Below, piece after piece: positions 48,315 through 58,274 of a DNA stretch of 64,000 nucleotides. Position 1 is the stretch's first letter, and each line of letters opens with the position of its first letter. The stretch covers positions 90,206,944 to 90,270,943 of the forward strand of contig NC_066582.1 in NCBI RefSeq assembly GCF_024323335.1, in the 5' to 3' direction. The notes below the pieces were generated by a model. That model was given only the letters and a program-made list of their open reading frames with translations. It searched no databases and was not told the origin of the DNA. The stretch is from Lathyrus oleraceus (lineage: Eukaryota > Streptophyta > Magnoliopsida > Fabales > Fabaceae). A program made the translations under genes and the position numbers.

Positions 48315-48874
48315 TCTTCAAGAAGACTGACTTGGATAATCTCTTCATAAGACCAGTTGCGGAGAACTTCACCCGGGACCCTTGGACGCACCCAGTTGTC
48401 AATGTCGCAATCACTATCCCCATCTTCTTCGTTGATTGCAGAGATCTGGCCATACTGAATGATGCCAGCACTGGAGAAAGTAATCGGCCCTTGACGAGTC
48501 TGAGGCGTTGAAGCTGTAGAATTCAATGTTGGCTGATACCCAATTCCAAACTTGACTTCCTTCATAGGTAAACGTCCCCAACTGGGGGCAACACCTGAAT
48601 TAACGAAGGCCTGTGCCTGCTTGAAGGACGAAATAGAGGCACCTACTTTAACCTCTTCCACTGGAGCTGCATCCTTGATTTGAACTGCCTCAAAGGCCTG
48701 ACACAGGGTCTCATGAATCTCACCTTCTACCTCTACATACTTGAATGTAGACAGGTGACTGACCAAAATATCCTCCTCACCACAGACAGTGATAATTCTT
48801 CCGTTGACCGGGAACTTGATCTTCTAATGCAAGGTCGAGGAGACTGCCCCAGCATTGTGGATCCAAGGACGACC
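48315..48874 (-). pseudogene. pro: Element C protease, 3' part (downstream of SIRE insertion)
   Basis: It continues the protease from 59356 after the SIRE element: PWIH follows the conserved LGR across the insertion. There is a TAG at 48824-48826. The remaining ~150 residues (48766-48311) are the gag-pro tail that parallels 8225-8607 of A. Removing the SIRE element and one CGACC copy keeps codon phase exactly (978 nt from 60230 to 48767). Confidence 0.85.
48870..48874. repeat. Target site duplication of the SIRE-type element, left copy (CGACC)
   Basis: It is identical to 59356-59360. The five bases lie within the protease coding sequence of element C. Confidence 0.92.
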
Positions 48875-49955
48875 TGTAAGAACAAAAAGTGTTCTACAAT
48901 AGATTCCATGATTTTGATGATAACAAAGGATGAAACCAAAAATGGCACCCTAACGAAAAGTTTCTAAGTGTGCAGGGTTCTAAAGAAAGAAGAAATAAAT
49001 CTGATGATGTCATCAGATGCACAACAAGATCAGATACAAATTATCAAGTATCAGAAGCATCTAAAGTGGAATCTCGTTTCAAGATGCTCTGACTCTGGAC
49101 AAAACTGCAAAGTATCAGAAGCATCTGAACATGAAGTAAAGTCTAGAAGCTCTGACTCTGAACAAATGCCTTCTGTAAATTCTGAAGTTATCAGCGCCAT
49201 CTGAACTTTCAAGAGATAACATCAGAAGCCAGTTTCTCCAGATACACAAAGACTCTAATCAGAATTGTTAATCATGATGAAGTAACGTTTAAGCCAAGTT
49301 AAAGTTCTGCAAATGGATTTCCTCAATTAGAAAGAGACGTTAATCTCCACTTCCAAGAGAGAAGATACTAATTGTGGTAAGTAGTCACTTCTAAGAGAAA
49401 AAGTCTACTGCAGAAGCTATTAATGGAATGGCGTAACTACATCTCAATATCCAACAGATTCAACGCTACTTCAACTCTACTTCAACTCCTATAAATAGAG
49501 AAGAAATCAACATTCAGTAACAAGAAAATCACTAGCCAAAACTATACTGAAATTATATCTCGCTCAAGAAAAACATCTTTGTTCTTCAAAGAATTTCACT
49601 AAGCTTTTGCTTATCAAGTGAAAAATTGTTCTTAAGTTTGTAATATTTGCTTTCTTAGAAGCACTCTAGATTACACATCTTGTATCTTATTTTTATTTGA
49701 TTTCCTCAAGTGACTCTTTGTAGTCTGTAGACTTGAGAGGACTAAGAGATTTTCTTCTCTCTTAGGGGTTGTTTGTAATCTTTCAAGATTAGTGGATTAA
49801 GTCCTTGTTGAAGGCGAAATCACCTTGGCCGGGTGGACTGGAGTAGCTTTGTGTTATAAGCGAACCAGTATAAAATCATTGTGTGTTTTCATTTTGCAAA
49901 AGCGCTTATTTTTCAAACAATTCAAACCCCCCCTTTCTTGTTTTTCTCACCTTCA
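48875..49955 (+). repeat. 5' LTR of the SIRE-type element
   Basis: TGTAAGAAC...CACCTTCA, 1,081 bp. It contains a TATA box (49490-49497), a near-perfect palindrome around TGATGTCA (48999-49018), and a C-rich stretch just before its end. The ORF 48968-49204 within it has no domain and recurs in the other LTR. Confidence 0.93.
49490..49497 (+). promoter_or_regulatory. TATA box of the SIRE-type 5' LTR
   Basis: TATAAATA, preceded by CAACTCC and followed by an A-rich leader. It is the likely core promoter for the genomic RNA. The identical copy is at 58890-58897. Confidence 0.7.
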
Positions 49956-49957
49956 AT

Positions 49958-49969
49958 TGGTATCAGAGC
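49958..49969 (+). other. Primer-binding site of the SIRE-type element
   Basis: TGGTATCAGAGC, two bases after the LTR end. It is the standard copia primer site, complementary to the 3' end of initiator tRNA-Met. Confidence 0.93.
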
Positions 49970-50038
49970 TCCGGCTCTGTTATTGATTTTCAAATCAAAC
50001 ACTTAACCGTGTAGAGAGATCCAGTGCGAGAAAAACAA

Positions 50039-51838
50039 ATGGCCCACTCAAATGAGAAAGATTCTTACAATGCCAAGCCTCCTGTTTTTGATGGAGAAAA
50101 GTTTGATTACTGGAAAGATAGAATCGAAAGTTTCTTTCTGGGTTATGATGCTGACCTCTGGGACATTGTCACAGATGGATACAAACCTCCAACCTTAAAT
50201 GGAGCTGAAGTTCCCAGAAGCAAAATGTCAGAAGATCAGAAACGTGAGTTCAAAAATCATCACAAGGCCAGAACAATACTTCTAAATGCTATATCATACA
50301 ACGAATACGAAAAGATCACCAACAGAGAGACGGCTAAAGATATACTTGACTCTCTGAAGATGACCCATGAAGGAAACTCCCAAGTCAAGGAGACGAAGGC
50401 TCTGGCGTTGATCCAGAAATATGAAGCCTTCAAGATGGAAGATGACGAAGCTATAGAAGATATGTTCTCCAGATTCCAAACTCTTATTGCAGGTCTTAAA
50501 GTGCTAGACAAGGGATACACGACTGCAGATCATGTTAAGAAGATTGTCAGAAGTCTGCCAAAGAAATGGAGACCAATGGTTACTGCTCTGAAGTTATCAA
50601 AGGATCTGAACAGTATCAGTCTTGAAGAACTTGTTAGTTCTCTCAGAAGCCATGAGATAGAACTAGAGGAGGATGAGCCTCAGAAAAGGAACAAGTCAGT
50701 GGCGCTGAAGTCCAGACCTGAAAGACGGAAGTCAGACAGAACCAAAGCTCTCCAGGCAGAAACTGCAGATACTGACGACTCTGAACCTGAAGACTCTGAT
50801 GATGAAGAAGAACTGTCCTTACTAACCAGAAGAGTTAAGCAACTCTGGAAGAGAAGGAACAACAACAACTTCAGAAGATCAAGACCCAGAGGGGATCGAT
50901 CAGAGTCAACTTCAAAAGGTAAACCTAACAAAGATATTACCTGTTTTGAATGTAAAGAAACAGGTCATTATAGAAATGAATGCCCCAAGCTGAAGAAAGA
51001 TAACTCTAAGAAAGAAAGCTTCAAGAAAAATGCCTTCAGAACAAAGAAGGGATTAATGGCCACCTGGGACGATAGTGAATCCGAATCATCAGAATCTGAC
51101 TCTGATGAACAGGCCAACGTAGCTCTTATGGCTACCACATCCAGCAGCTCAGATGAAGAATCTGAAGAGGTATTTTCTGAACTTTCTAGATCTGACTTAG
51201 AATCATGTTTATCAGAAACTCTTACCTCTCTTCAGAAATTAAAACAAAAGGTTAAAAACATTAAAGGCCTTCTTAAAGCAAAATCTGAAGAGTGTAGTAA
51301 ACTTGAGACAACAATTCTAACAAGAGATGATACAATCATATCTTTAACGTTAGAAAGAGATGAAGCTAAAACGAAAAGCTTAGAACTAGAAGAAGTGTTG
51401 TCTCAAGCACCACAAACTTCAAATGAAATTATTTATAAATATGAAGAAGCCTTTCAGAAGTTTCTGAAGAGTGGAATAGATAGGAGTATTATGGCATCCA
51501 TGATTTATGGAGTAAGTCAGAATAATAAAAAGGGAATTGGATATGATTCTGATTCTGATAAAACTTCTACCAGTAACCAAATTAAATCGCCTTTTTCATA
51601 CCACTACACACACACACAAGAACACAAATTTAAAAATGCTAGAAGACCCAAAGTTGTAAGAAACTCTGGGAAAACTAATCTGAAAGGACCCAAGAGATTC
51701 TGGGTACCGAAAGATAAGATTATCTATGTTGCAGATATCCTATGCAGCAAAGTTCAGACACCAGTCATGGTACCTGGACTCTGGATGCTCGCGACATATG
51801 ACGGGAAGAAAGTCTATGTTCCAAAGCCTGGAACTTAA
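50039..51838 (+). CDS. gag: SIRE-type Gag
   Basis: A Gag of 599 residues counted from the ATG at 50039; the frame is open a little upstream, but from a GTG. It forms the particle and packages RNA. Order: capsid-like UBN2/copia gag region, about residues 10-225 (FDYWKDRIESFF, ALIQKYEAFKM, LVSSLRSHEIELEE); a basic linker; zinc knuckle C-X2-C-X4-H-X4-C at residues 302-315; acidic Ser/Asp/Glu tract; a coiled-coil-like stretch (about 390-460); basic C-terminus. SIRE-type Gags are known for a long C-terminal extension. Its last ~37 codons overlap the pol frame. Confidence 0.88.
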   Translation: MAHSNEKDSYNAKPPVFDGEKFDYWKDRIESFFLGYDADLWDIVTDGYKPPTLNGAEVPRSKMSEDQKREFKNHHKARTILLNAISYNEYEKITNRETAKDILDSLKMTHEGNSQVKETKALALIQKYEAFKMEDDEAIEDMFSRFQTLIAGLKVLDKGYTTADHVKKIVRSLPKKWRPMVTALKLSKDLNSISLEELVSSLRSHEIELEEDEPQKRNKSVALKSRPERRKSDRTKALQAETADTDDSEPEDSDDEEELSLLTRRVKQLWKRRNNNNFRRSRPRGDRSESTSKGKPNKDITCFECKETGHYRNECPKLKKDNSKKESFKKNAFRTKKGLMATWDDSESESSESDSDEQANVALMATTSSSSDEESEEVFSELSRSDLESCLSETLTSLQKLKQKVKNIKGLLKAKSEECSKLETTILTRDDTIISLTLERDEAKTKSLELEEVLSQAPQTSNEIIYKYEEAFQKFLKSGIDRSIMASMIYGVSQNNKKGIGYDSDSDKTSTSNQIKSPFSYHYTHTQEHKFKNARRPKVVRNSGKTNLKGPKRFWVPKDKIIYVADILCSKVQTPVMVPGLWMLATYDGKKVYVPKPGT

Positions 51839-54806
51839 AGACGCTGGCTTTGTAGGCTTCGGAGGAGATCAGAAAGGAAGGATCAGAGGCTCCGGAACTA
51901 TTGGTAATGGTACTCTTCCCTCTATATCTGATGTTCTTTATGTAGAAGGATTAATGCATAACTTGTTATCCATAAGTCAATTAAGTGATAACGGTTATGA
52001 TGTAATCTTTAATCAAAAAATGTGTAAAGCCATTAGTCAGAACGATGGCTCTGTCCTTTTCACAGGCAAGAGGAAAAACAACATTTATAAAATAAATCTT
52101 TCTGATTTAAAAGATCAAAATATTAAATGTTTAATGTCAGTTCACGAAGAGCAATGGGTATGGCATAGACGCTTAGGCCACATTAGCATGAGAAAACTTT
52201 CTCAGCTAACTAAACTTGAGTTAGTCAGAGGCTTACCTAAACTGAAGTTTTCTTCAGATGCTCTGTGTGAAGCTTGCCAGAAAGGAAAGTTTTCAAAAAC
52301 ATCTTTTAAAAAGAAAAATGTTGTTTCTACCTCTAAGCCTTTGGAGCTTCTTCACATTGACTTATTTGGTCCTGTGAAAACAGCATCAGTCAATGGAAAG
52401 AAGTATGGACTAGTAATCGTTGATGATTACAGCCGCTGGACATGGGTAAAATTCCTAAAGCACAAGAGTGAGTCTCACTCTGTATTCACCAGTTTCTGTT
52501 CTAAAGTGCAAAAAGAATTTGACTCTAAAATTGTTAGAGTCAGAAGTGATCATGGTGGAGAATTTGAAAATAAAGATTTTGAAGAACTATTTGATTCTAA
52601 TGGAATATCCCATGATTTCTCCTGCCCTAGAACTCCACAACAAAATGGAGTTGTAGAGAGGAAGAATAGGACACTCCAAGAAATGGCCAGAACCATGATC
52701 AATGAAACAAATGTAGCAAAGCACTTTTGGGCAGAAGCTGTAAATACAGCGTGTTATATTCAGAATAGAATCTCTATTAGACCTATTCTGGAAAAGACTC
52801 CCTATGAACTGTGTAAGGGAAGAAAACCCAACATTTCATATTTTCATCCTTTTGGATGCATTTGTTTTATATTAAATACTAAAGAACATCTGAACAAGTT
52901 TGATTCCAAAGCACAGAAAGGTATTATGTTAGGATACTCAGAACGCTCTAAAGGCTACAGAGTATACAACACTGAAACCAAAATTGTGGAGGAATCAATT
53001 CATGTTAGATTTGATGATAAGCTTGACTCTGAAAAGTCAAAGCTAGTTGAAAAGTTTGCAGATTTAGAGATCACTCTGGTAGAATCTGAGAAAACTCCAG
53101 AAGCAACTGTCACTCCAGACTCTGAAGAAATTAAATCTCCAGAAATTCCAAGGAAAGTCAAGAGTCGTAGCAATGTATCTGAAGATTTGATTTTGGGAAA
53201 CAAAGATGAACCTGTTAGAACCAGATCTACCTTCAGAACTTCTGAAGATATTCCTCTGGGACTAGTGTCTCTGATTGAGCCTACGTCCTGTGATGAAGCT
53301 CTTCAAGATAATGATTGGGTGGCAGCTATGCAAGAAGAGTTAGATCAATTCTCCAAGAATGATGTCTGGGATCTCGTTCCTAAACCCAGAGGCACTCATG
53401 TCATTGGAACCAGATGGGTTTTCAGAAACAAACTGAACGAGAAAGGAGAAGTTGTTAGAAACAAAGCACGACTGGTAGCTCAAGGTTATAGTCAACAAGA
53501 AGGTATTGATTATAATGAAACTTTTGCTCCAGTCGCGAGGTTAGAATCTATTCGTCTTCTTGTATCTTTTGCTATTAATCATTCTATCAAATTATACCAA
53601 ATGGATGTCAAGAGTGCATTTCTAAATGGTTATATTTCAGAAGAAGTGTATGTCAACCAACCTCCAGGCTTTGAAAACTCAAACTTTCCAGAACATGTTT
53701 TCAAACTTAAAAAATCTCTATATGGACTTAAACAAGCTCCCAGAGCTTGGTATGAACGTCTGAGCAATTTTCTTCTGGAACAAAATTTTATCAGAGGGAA
53801 AGTTGATTCTACACTCTTCTGTAAAAATCATGAAAATGATCTCATGATATGCCAAATTTATGTTGATGACATTATTTTTGGTTCTGCTAATATCTCTGTT
53901 TGCCAAGAATTTTCTAAGTTAATGCAGGCAGAATTTGAAATGAGTCTAATGCAAGAACTAAAGTTCTTTCTGGGAATTCAAATCAATCAAACTCCAGAAG
54001 TCACGTACATTCATCAAAGCAAGTACATTAAAGATGTTCTGAAGAAGTTTGATATGTCTGAATGCAACTCTGCAAAGACTCCTATGCACCCAACTTGCAT
54101 TCTGGAGAAGGAAGAGGTAAGCAACAAGGTTTGTCAGAAGCTCTATCGAGGTATGATAGGCTCTCTTCTCTATCTGACTGCTACTCGTCCTGATATTCTC
54201 TTCAGCGTCTGTCTTTGTGCCAGATTCCAATCAGATCCTAGAGAATCTCATTTAACAGCTGTTAAGAGAATTCTTAAGTATCTGAAAGGAACTCCTAACC
54301 TGGGCCTGATGTATGAGAAAACATCAGAGTATAGGCTTTCTGGTTATTGTGATGCAGATTATGCAGGAGATAGAATAGAACGAAAAAGTACTTCTGGAAA
54401 TTGCCAGCTTCTGGGAAACAACTTAATCTCCTGGGCTAGCAAAAGACAGTCAACAATTGCTCTATCAACTGCAGAAGCAGAATACATCTCAGCATCACTG
54501 TGCACAACTCAGATGCTCTGGATGAAGCATCAGCTAGAAGATCTTCAGATATTTGAGAGTAACATTCCTATCCTTTGTGATAATACTGCTGCTATTTGTT
54601 TGAGTAAGAATCCTATTTTACATTCCAGAGCCAAACACATAGAAATAAAACATCATTTTATTAGAGACTATGTTCAGAAAGGGATAGTAACGCTGAAGTT
54701 CATTGATACAGAACATCAATGGGCAGATATCTTTACTAAGCCTCTAGCTGAAGATAGATTTCTTTTTATCTTAGAAAATCTGAACATTAAAAATTGTCCT
54801 GAGTAA
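51726..54806 (+). CDS. pol: SIRE-type Pol (protease, integrase, RT, RNase H)
   Basis: 1,026 codons from the first ATG; the frame is open from 51684. Protease: WYLDSGCSRHMTG, Asp at residue 18. Zinc region: WHRRLGH and CEACQKGK. Integrase DDE: D212 (HIDLFGP), D275 (RSDHGGEF), E311 (GVVERKNR), spacing D-35-E. RT: KARLVAQGYSQ, QMDVKSAFLNG, YVDDIIFGS (YVDD 712-715). RNase H: DADYAGD, STAEAEYI and a C-terminal HIEIKHHF. All catalytic residues I looked for are present. The frame is +1 relative to gag, and the protease start lies in the overlap, so a Gag-Pol product would need frameshifting or an undetected indel. Confidence 0.9.
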   Translation: MLQISYAAKFRHQSWYLDSGCSRHMTGRKSMFQSLELKDAGFVGFGGDQKGRIRGSGTIGNGTLPSISDVLYVEGLMHNLLSISQLSDNGYDVIFNQKMCKAISQNDGSVLFTGKRKNNIYKINLSDLKDQNIKCLMSVHEEQWVWHRRLGHISMRKLSQLTKLELVRGLPKLKFSSDALCEACQKGKFSKTSFKKKNVVSTSKPLELLHIDLFGPVKTASVNGKKYGLVIVDDYSRWTWVKFLKHKSESHSVFTSFCSKVQKEFDSKIVRVRSDHGGEFENKDFEELFDSNGISHDFSCPRTPQQNGVVERKNRTLQEMARTMINETNVAKHFWAEAVNTACYIQNRISIRPILEKTPYELCKGRKPNISYFHPFGCICFILNTKEHLNKFDSKAQKGIMLGYSERSKGYRVYNTETKIVEESIHVRFDDKLDSEKSKLVEKFADLEITLVESEKTPEATVTPDSEEIKSPEIPRKVKSRSNVSEDLILGNKDEPVRTRSTFRTSEDIPLGLVSLIEPTSCDEALQDNDWVAAMQEELDQFSKNDVWDLVPKPRGTHVIGTRWVFRNKLNEKGEVVRNKARLVAQGYSQQEGIDYNETFAPVARLESIRLLVSFAINHSIKLYQMDVKSAFLNGYISEEVYVNQPPGFENSNFPEHVFKLKKSLYGLKQAPRAWYERLSNFLLEQNFIRGKVDSTLFCKNHENDLMICQIYVDDIIFGSANISVCQEFSKLMQAEFEMSLMQELKFFLGIQINQTPEVTYIHQSKYIKDVLKKFDMSECNSAKTPMHPTCILEKEEVSNKVCQKLYRGMIGSLLYLTATRPDILFSVCLCARFQSDPRESHLTAVKRILKYLKGTPNLGLMYEKTSEYRLSGYCDADYAGDRIERKSTSGNCQLLGNNLISWASKRQSTIALSTAEAEYISASLCTTQMLWMKHQLEDLQIFESNIPILCDNTAAICLSKNPILHSRAKHIEIKHHFIRDYVQKGIVTLKFIDTEHQWADIFTKPLAEDRFLFILENLNIKNCPE

Positions 54807-55293
54807 AATTTGGCTCTGAACATGTAAAATGAGACTCTGATAAAAACAAATACACTTCTGCCTCTGACTCTGATACTTCTACCAAGTTAAGAAGATATCT
54901 GAGTTAGAAATCTTCAGAAATCCTTTGGTATTCCTGAAGATCAGATACATCAACACGTGGGGAACATGCGTCCAACCCTAGAACTTCTAGACAGCTGTCA
55001 AAAGAAATCAAAGGTCAGAACGCTTGAAATCTCCTCGAGCAGTGTGCTTACTGTTGGGATTAGACATTCATTTATTAGCTATAATCATTTTTCCCCCCTA
55101 GCGTGCAAATCTTGTGTTCTGTTCCAACGCAATTAAATGTGTCGTTTTGCATGTGTTTTTACCCTTAGGTATATAAACACTTTTCTCACATTTCACACAC
55201 TTATCACTCTCACTCACTCTTAAACCCTAAACCCTCTCTCGAAGTTTTCTCTGCAACTTTCTCAGTTCTTCATCTTCTTCATCAATCTTAGTC
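54807..55293 (+). promoter_or_regulatory. Intergenic region with a plant-like core promoter before ORF3
   Basis: A 487-bp gap between pol and the third ORF. It holds TATATAAA at 55170-55177, then a CT-rich leader of about 115 bp containing AAACCCTAAACCCT (55222-55235, telo-box-like) and TTCTTCATCTTCTTC just before the ATG at 55294. This arrangement is usual for plant nuclear gene promoters and suggests ORF3 has its own transcript. It is inferred from sequence only. Confidence 0.5.
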
Positions 55294-57789
55294 ATGAATC
55301 CTCAAGAGCAAGAAGTTTTTAACTTCTCCCAACAAATGGAAGCCGCTTCTAATCCCCAAACCTCAAACACTCAAACACCCATGGTTGTAGACGTTACCAC
55401 AACCCCAGTCTACAAAGAACCTCACATTCTTGAACGTGAACAACACATAAACCTTTCAACTCCCTTTGAAGGTTTGGATGTACTGTGTGAATCACTGGTG
55501 GATTTTGAGAATTTAAGAAGAAATGGTGTTGATCTTACTGAAGATCTTCACAAGCAAGGTTGGGAAACCTACTTCAACAGATTGTATGGTCCAATCTATC
55601 CTCTTCTGGTGAAAGAGTTCTGGAGATGTGCAGATGCTGATGACCAGTTCATTGTTTCTTTTGTTCTGGGTGTGAAGATTGTCATCACTGAAGCATCAAT
55701 TGCTTCCTTGCTAAACATGGAGAAAGCTGGAGGTAAAAGGATTTACAACATTCCTCCAAGGTCCAAGCGCATCACAGAAGTCATTAACCCTACAATCTTC
55801 AAAGCAAATGTTGAAGGAAACCCATCTAAGAACAAGGAGCTTCATCAGAACCTCCGAGTTTGGCTGAAGATTATTCTGGGAACAATCCATCATCGTCCAG
55901 CCTCCAACTCTTCAGATTACATAAATGCTGATCAGAAATGCATCCTCTACTGTATTCAGAAGGGTATCCCGATCAACCTCCCTGTTCTCCTCTTCAGATA
56001 TCTGAGGGATTCAGTCAGAGAAACCAGGAATAACATGAAGCCCAGATCCTACATTCCTCTGGGTAGATTGCTCTCTGACATCTTCATTGAGCATGGGCTG
56101 GTAGATGCTCTGGAAAAGACCAGATGTATGGATGATCTGGCAATTGATGTGGGAAAGCCTCTGAATGCCAAAAATCTGAGGAGTATGGGAATCATCAAAG
56201 ACATCAGAGTCAAGCCCACTATGGATGTGACCTGGGAAGCTCTGAAGGATCAGAGGAAGATGCCTCATGGCCTTGAAAGGTTCTTCAAGAATGAACCCAG
56301 AGATGCCATTGCTATCTACCTTCAGGATCGTCTGGATGAAGGCATTGATATCTCTGATTTCCGCCTTGAAGACTGTCTGGACTCTGTAGAAGATCTGGTC
56401 AGATACAAAAGAGGTCTTTCTGAGAAGAAAATAGCTGAGGAAGCAAGGAAGGCAAAGAAAGCCAGACTTGGAGAAACCTCTGGCACCAAAGCTTCAGCAC
56501 CTCTGAATGTCTCTTCTGGTAAGTCTATTCCTCCTGTCTCTTCTGAATCTATAATGGCTTCCTCTAACCCTCTCTCCTCTCAACCAATATATACCACCGC
56601 TGAAATACCACCTTCAATCACCAGAACCTCTCAACCTCCACCTGTTCTAAAAATTGCTCGTAATTTCACAACAACCTCTGACCCTAATCAACTATATCAC
56701 CACAGCTCTTCCTCATCCTCTGAATATGAATCACCGCCTTACCTTTCCCCTTCTTCTGATCAAGAGTTCTCTGAACAAGAGTCCTCTGACCAAGAACACT
56801 CTGACCCAAACTCCCCAACAATAGCTGAAATTTATGCTAAAAATTTCTCTCCACAACCCTCAACACAATCTGAAGTAACCTCACCCCTCCAAACTTCACT
56901 TCCACCACAACAAACAACAACCTTACCCTCTGAAACTCAACCATCTGATCCCTTCACCTCTAATATCACTCCACCATTTATTCCCGCTGTACCTGGACCA
57001 GACTCTGACCCTTTAGACCTAAATCCACTATATGCTTCATCCCCTAGTCTTCAACCAGACGCAGATTCTGAACTTCAAGCAGAATCTGAACCTCAACAAA
57101 CTGAACCTCAACCTCTAAATCTCAGCCCTCAAAACTCTCCACCTCATTCACCTGAACCTGAACCTGAACTTACCATACCTACCCTTGAGGAGGCCATTAT
57201 ACAGGTTGCAGAAGCTTCAGTCCAGAAGATCAAGTCTCTGGCTAAAAACTCTGAAGTTAGTGATGATCCTAAATCTGTTAGGACACACTGGAACAGAGTC
57301 ATTAGTTGGATGACCTCTGAGTCTTATAGGCTGAAGAGTATCTCTGAACAAGTCAGAAATGGCTACATCAGAGACTCTGAGGAAAGACTCCAAGAGAGAC
57401 TGGCTAGAGAAGCTGAGGCCAGAAGGTTAGAGGAGGAAAGATTGGCTAGGGAAGCTGAAGAAGAAGCAAAGAGGTTGGAAGAAGAACGCCTGGCAAAGGA
57501 AGCAGAACTTCTAAGGATTCAGGAAGCTGAAGCCAAGGCTAAGGCAGATGCAGAAGCCCAAGCTGCTGCTGAAGCTGAAGCTCAGCAGGCTCTGATTCAG
57601 GGGGAGTCTTCCTCTGCGATCCCTCTGATTCTTAACACTCTGAAGGAGATCAAGCAAGATCAGCAAGAGATCAAGAAAGATCAGAATGAGCTTCGTGCCA
57701 GGATGGACAAGCAAGATGCTCTGAATGAAAACATCCAGAACATGTTTGCCATGTTGCTTCAGAGACTTCCTCAACCTCCAAACCCTTAG
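55294..57789 (+). CDS. SIRE-type third ORF (env-like position), function unknown
   Basis: 831 codons after pol, the position of the so-called env-like ORF of SIRE/Maximus elements. The N-terminal ~370 residues look globular (GWETYFNRLYGPIYPLLVKEFW, SFVLGVKIVITEASIASLLN, IPLGRLLSDIFIEHGLVDAL). They resemble what databases call putative plant transposon protein domains (my recollection, not checked). Residues ~385-640 are Ser/Pro/Gln-rich and low complexity. Residues ~645-760 form an Ala/Glu/Arg-rich coiled coil (repeated RLEEERLAREAE), and a Gln/Asp/Lys helix ends the protein. I see no signal peptide and no clear transmembrane segment, so a fusion role is not supported here. Confidence 0.75.
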   Translation: MNPQEQEVFNFSQQMEAASNPQTSNTQTPMVVDVTTTPVYKEPHILEREQHINLSTPFEGLDVLCESLVDFENLRRNGVDLTEDLHKQGWETYFNRLYGPIYPLLVKEFWRCADADDQFIVSFVLGVKIVITEASIASLLNMEKAGGKRIYNIPPRSKRITEVINPTIFKANVEGNPSKNKELHQNLRVWLKIILGTIHHRPASNSSDYINADQKCILYCIQKGIPINLPVLLFRYLRDSVRETRNNMKPRSYIPLGRLLSDIFIEHGLVDALEKTRCMDDLAIDVGKPLNAKNLRSMGIIKDIRVKPTMDVTWEALKDQRKMPHGLERFFKNEPRDAIAIYLQDRLDEGIDISDFRLEDCLDSVEDLVRYKRGLSEKKIAEEARKAKKARLGETSGTKASAPLNVSSGKSIPPVSSESIMASSNPLSSQPIYTTAEIPPSITRTSQPPPVLKIARNFTTTSDPNQLYHHSSSSSSEYESPPYLSPSSDQEFSEQESSDQEHSDPNSPTIAEIYAKNFSPQPSTQSEVTSPLQTSLPPQQTTTLPSETQPSDPFTSNITPPFIPAVPGPDSDPLDLNPLYASSPSLQPDADSELQAESEPQQTEPQPLNLSPQNSPPHSPEPEPELTIPTLEEAIIQVAEASVQKIKSLAKNSEVSDDPKSVRTHWNRVISWMTSESYRLKSISEQVRNGYIRDSEERLQERLAREAEARRLEEERLAREAEEEAKRLEEERLAKEAELLRIQEAEAKAKADAEAQAAAEAEAQQALIQGESSSAIPLILNTLKEIKQDQQEIKKDQNELRARMDKQDALNENIQNMFAMLLQRLPQPPNP

Positions 57790-58260
57790 GCACTTAGGAT
57801 TTATTTTGTTTGCTTGCCTAGTGTTTTTGCTTCTATTTTTTTTTTAGCTCTGATATTCTGTTGAATCTGATGTTTTGACTGTTGTTTGCCTTTGTGCTTT
57901 TCAATGAAGTGTTTTTCTCTTTATTATTCTTTTCATTTTTTTTATGCCTTTTTGATTATGCCAAAAAGGGGGAGAAATTATTAAATAGCTCTGATGAAAA
58001 TTATGTCTAATACCTTAAGCATTCTGCAACAATTATAGAAATAGTTCTGATATAAATAGCTCTGATTAAATAATAGCTCTGATTAAATAACTTTAACATT
58101 AAAATTAAGAAATTGCAGAAAGTTTTCAGAAATCTCATTGCTTGGAAAGCTCTGGTAAGAACTTCTGAACTCCCTAGTACTAACTCAGGGGGAGCTTTTG
58201 TCTATCTGATCTAATATTTTTCATGTTTCATCTGATAATTTTATTTGTTTTGTCATCATC
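57790..58260 (+). other. 3' non-coding region of the SIRE-type element
   Basis: AT-rich, with repeated AGCTCTGAT words (a short tandem near 58055-58091). It contains an extra polypurine-like tract AAAAAGGGGGAGA at 57963-57975, identical to the one before the 3' LTR. Confidence 0.75.
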
Positions 58261-58274
58261 AAAAAGGGGGAGAT
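58261..58274 (+). other. Polypurine tract of the SIRE-type element
   Basis: AAAAAGGGGGAGAT, directly before the TGTAAG start of the 3' LTR. It primes plus-strand DNA synthesis. Confidence 0.88.

Noticed and set aside
50024..50038. Gag start at 50024
   Set aside because: The codon there is GTG. The first ATG of the frame is 50039, which gives a normal copia Gag start.
55222..55235. Telomere repeat AAACCCTAAACCCT
   Set aside because: Only two units and no array; it fits a telo-box-like promoter or leader motif better than an interstitial telomere.
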